Origin: Terriglobia bacterium
Lineage (GTDB): Bacteria; Acidobacteriota; Terriglobia; UBA7540
Length of the DNA: 64,000 nucleotides
Assembly (NCBI GenBank): GCA_020073545.1
Contig: JAIQEZ010000004.1
Location: 1-64,000, forward strand
Reading direction: 5' to 3'
Shown here: in pieces, positions 63,656 to 64,000 of the stretch
Layout: each line of letters opens with the position of its first letter
Numbering within the stretch: position 1 is the first letter of the stretch
Notes under the pieces: model-generated
Seen by the model: the letters and a program-made list of their open reading frames with translations, nothing else
Told to the model about the DNA's origin: nothing
Databases searched by the model: none
Translations under genes and position numbers: made by a program

Positions 63656-64000
63656 ATGGTGACGCAAAAGATCGGCGACACACTTCGGCACGTCCTGGAC
63701 GCCATTGTCCGCGCCTTTGTCGCCACCGGTATCAACCCCAATTTCCTCACCTTCATCGGCTTTACCATCAACTGCCTGGCTGCCTACCTGTTCGCGTACG
63801 GCTATTTCCGCTGGGCCGGCGCCACCATCGTCCTGGCTGGCATCTTCGACATGACCGACGGGCGCGTGGCGCGCCTCGCCAACCGCGTAACCCCTTTCGG
63901 CGGCTTCTACGACTCGGTCATGGACCGCTACTCCGACCTCAGCCTCTTGATCGGACTGCTCATCTATTACGGTCGCATCAGTCGCTACTTCTACGTTTCT
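63656..64000 (+). CDS. CDP-alcohol phosphatidyltransferase, partial (runs off the end)
   Basis: The visible 115 codons encode a membrane enzyme with the full CDP-alcohol signature D-x2-DG-x2-AR-x8-G-x3-D-x3-D, seen as DMTDGRVAR...GGFYDSVMD. The N-terminal INPNFLTFIGFTINCLAAYLF helix is typical of the family, which makes phospholipids such as PGP or archaetidyl-type lipids. The gene lacks its 3' part, so the exact alcohol cannot be given. Confidence 0.85.
   Translation, partial: MVTQKIGDTLRHVLDAIVRAFVATGINPNFLTFIGFTINCLAAYLFAYGYFRWAGATIVLAGIFDMTDGRVARLANRVTPFGGFYDSVMDRYSDLSLLIGLLIYYGRISRYFYVS

Overview
This is a GC-rich (roughly 60%) chromosomal segment of a Gram-negative bacterium. A KDO cytidylyltransferase (LPS synthesis), many Tat or Sec signal peptides and a periplasmic alpha-2-macroglobulin show the double membrane. 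The gene families (NIPSNAP, Tat-exported Gfo/Idh/MocA and aldo/keto reductases, a Pro-rich single-TM protein) and the many short hairpin and period-7 intergenic repeats are typical of Acidobacteriota. I infer that phylum with moderate confidence; no rRNA gene is present to settle it.

Layout. 1-2.9 kb: a repeat-rich stretch, then a two-gene operon (six-TM protein plus winged-helix regulator) with a palindromic operator. 3.2-9.2 kb: a PLP enzyme and a catabolic-looking operon of a ketol-acid-reductoisomerase-like protein, an alpha-ketoglutarate-semialdehyde-type dehydrogenase and a U32-like TIM barrel, interrupted by a foreign-looking gene. 9.2-14.1 kb: an L-arabinose operon on the minus strand (araB, araD, Na+/sugar symporter, small membrane protein) behind a LacI-type operator. 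14.4-20.3 kb: oxidoreductases, a cupin, a DUF2252 protein and kdsB.

20.4-29.6 kb is the replication-initiation region: a HypE/AIR-synthase-like gene, then dnaA-dnaN-gyrB-gyrA. The dnaA-dnaN spacer has DnaA-box-like 9-mers followed by a DnaA-trio and is the best oriC candidate. 29.6-35 kb: larE, a secreted YdjC-type deacetylase, a histone-deacetylase-like enzyme, a NUDIX hydrolase and a glmS homologue whose Cys nucleophile and isomerase Glu are both substituted. 35.2-37.5 kb: an acquired NotI-fold restriction endonuclease convergent with a D12-class adenine methylase. 37.9-42.2 kb: a two-gene 2-hydroxyacyl-CoA-dehydratase-activase-like system, followed by almost 1 kb without a convincing gene.

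43.2-54.8 kb: a cell-envelope block with a PIG-L deacetylase, DUF1175, a thioester alpha-2-macroglobulin and a membrane protein, convergent with a transpeptidase and a SpoIID-metallopeptidase fusion. 54.9-64 kb: a zinc ribbon, a NIPSNAP protein, an arabinonate-type dehydratase, a toxin-antitoxin-like pair, an aldo/keto reductase, an alpha/beta hydrolase, a GNAT, an MFS carrier, greA and the start of a CDP-alcohol phosphatidyltransferase.

Spacers carry at least five kinds of short palindromic elements and about seven degenerate period-6/7 arrays. One palindromic unit has been captured in frame inside a gene. No tRNA, rRNA, CRISPR array or intact insertion sequence was seen.
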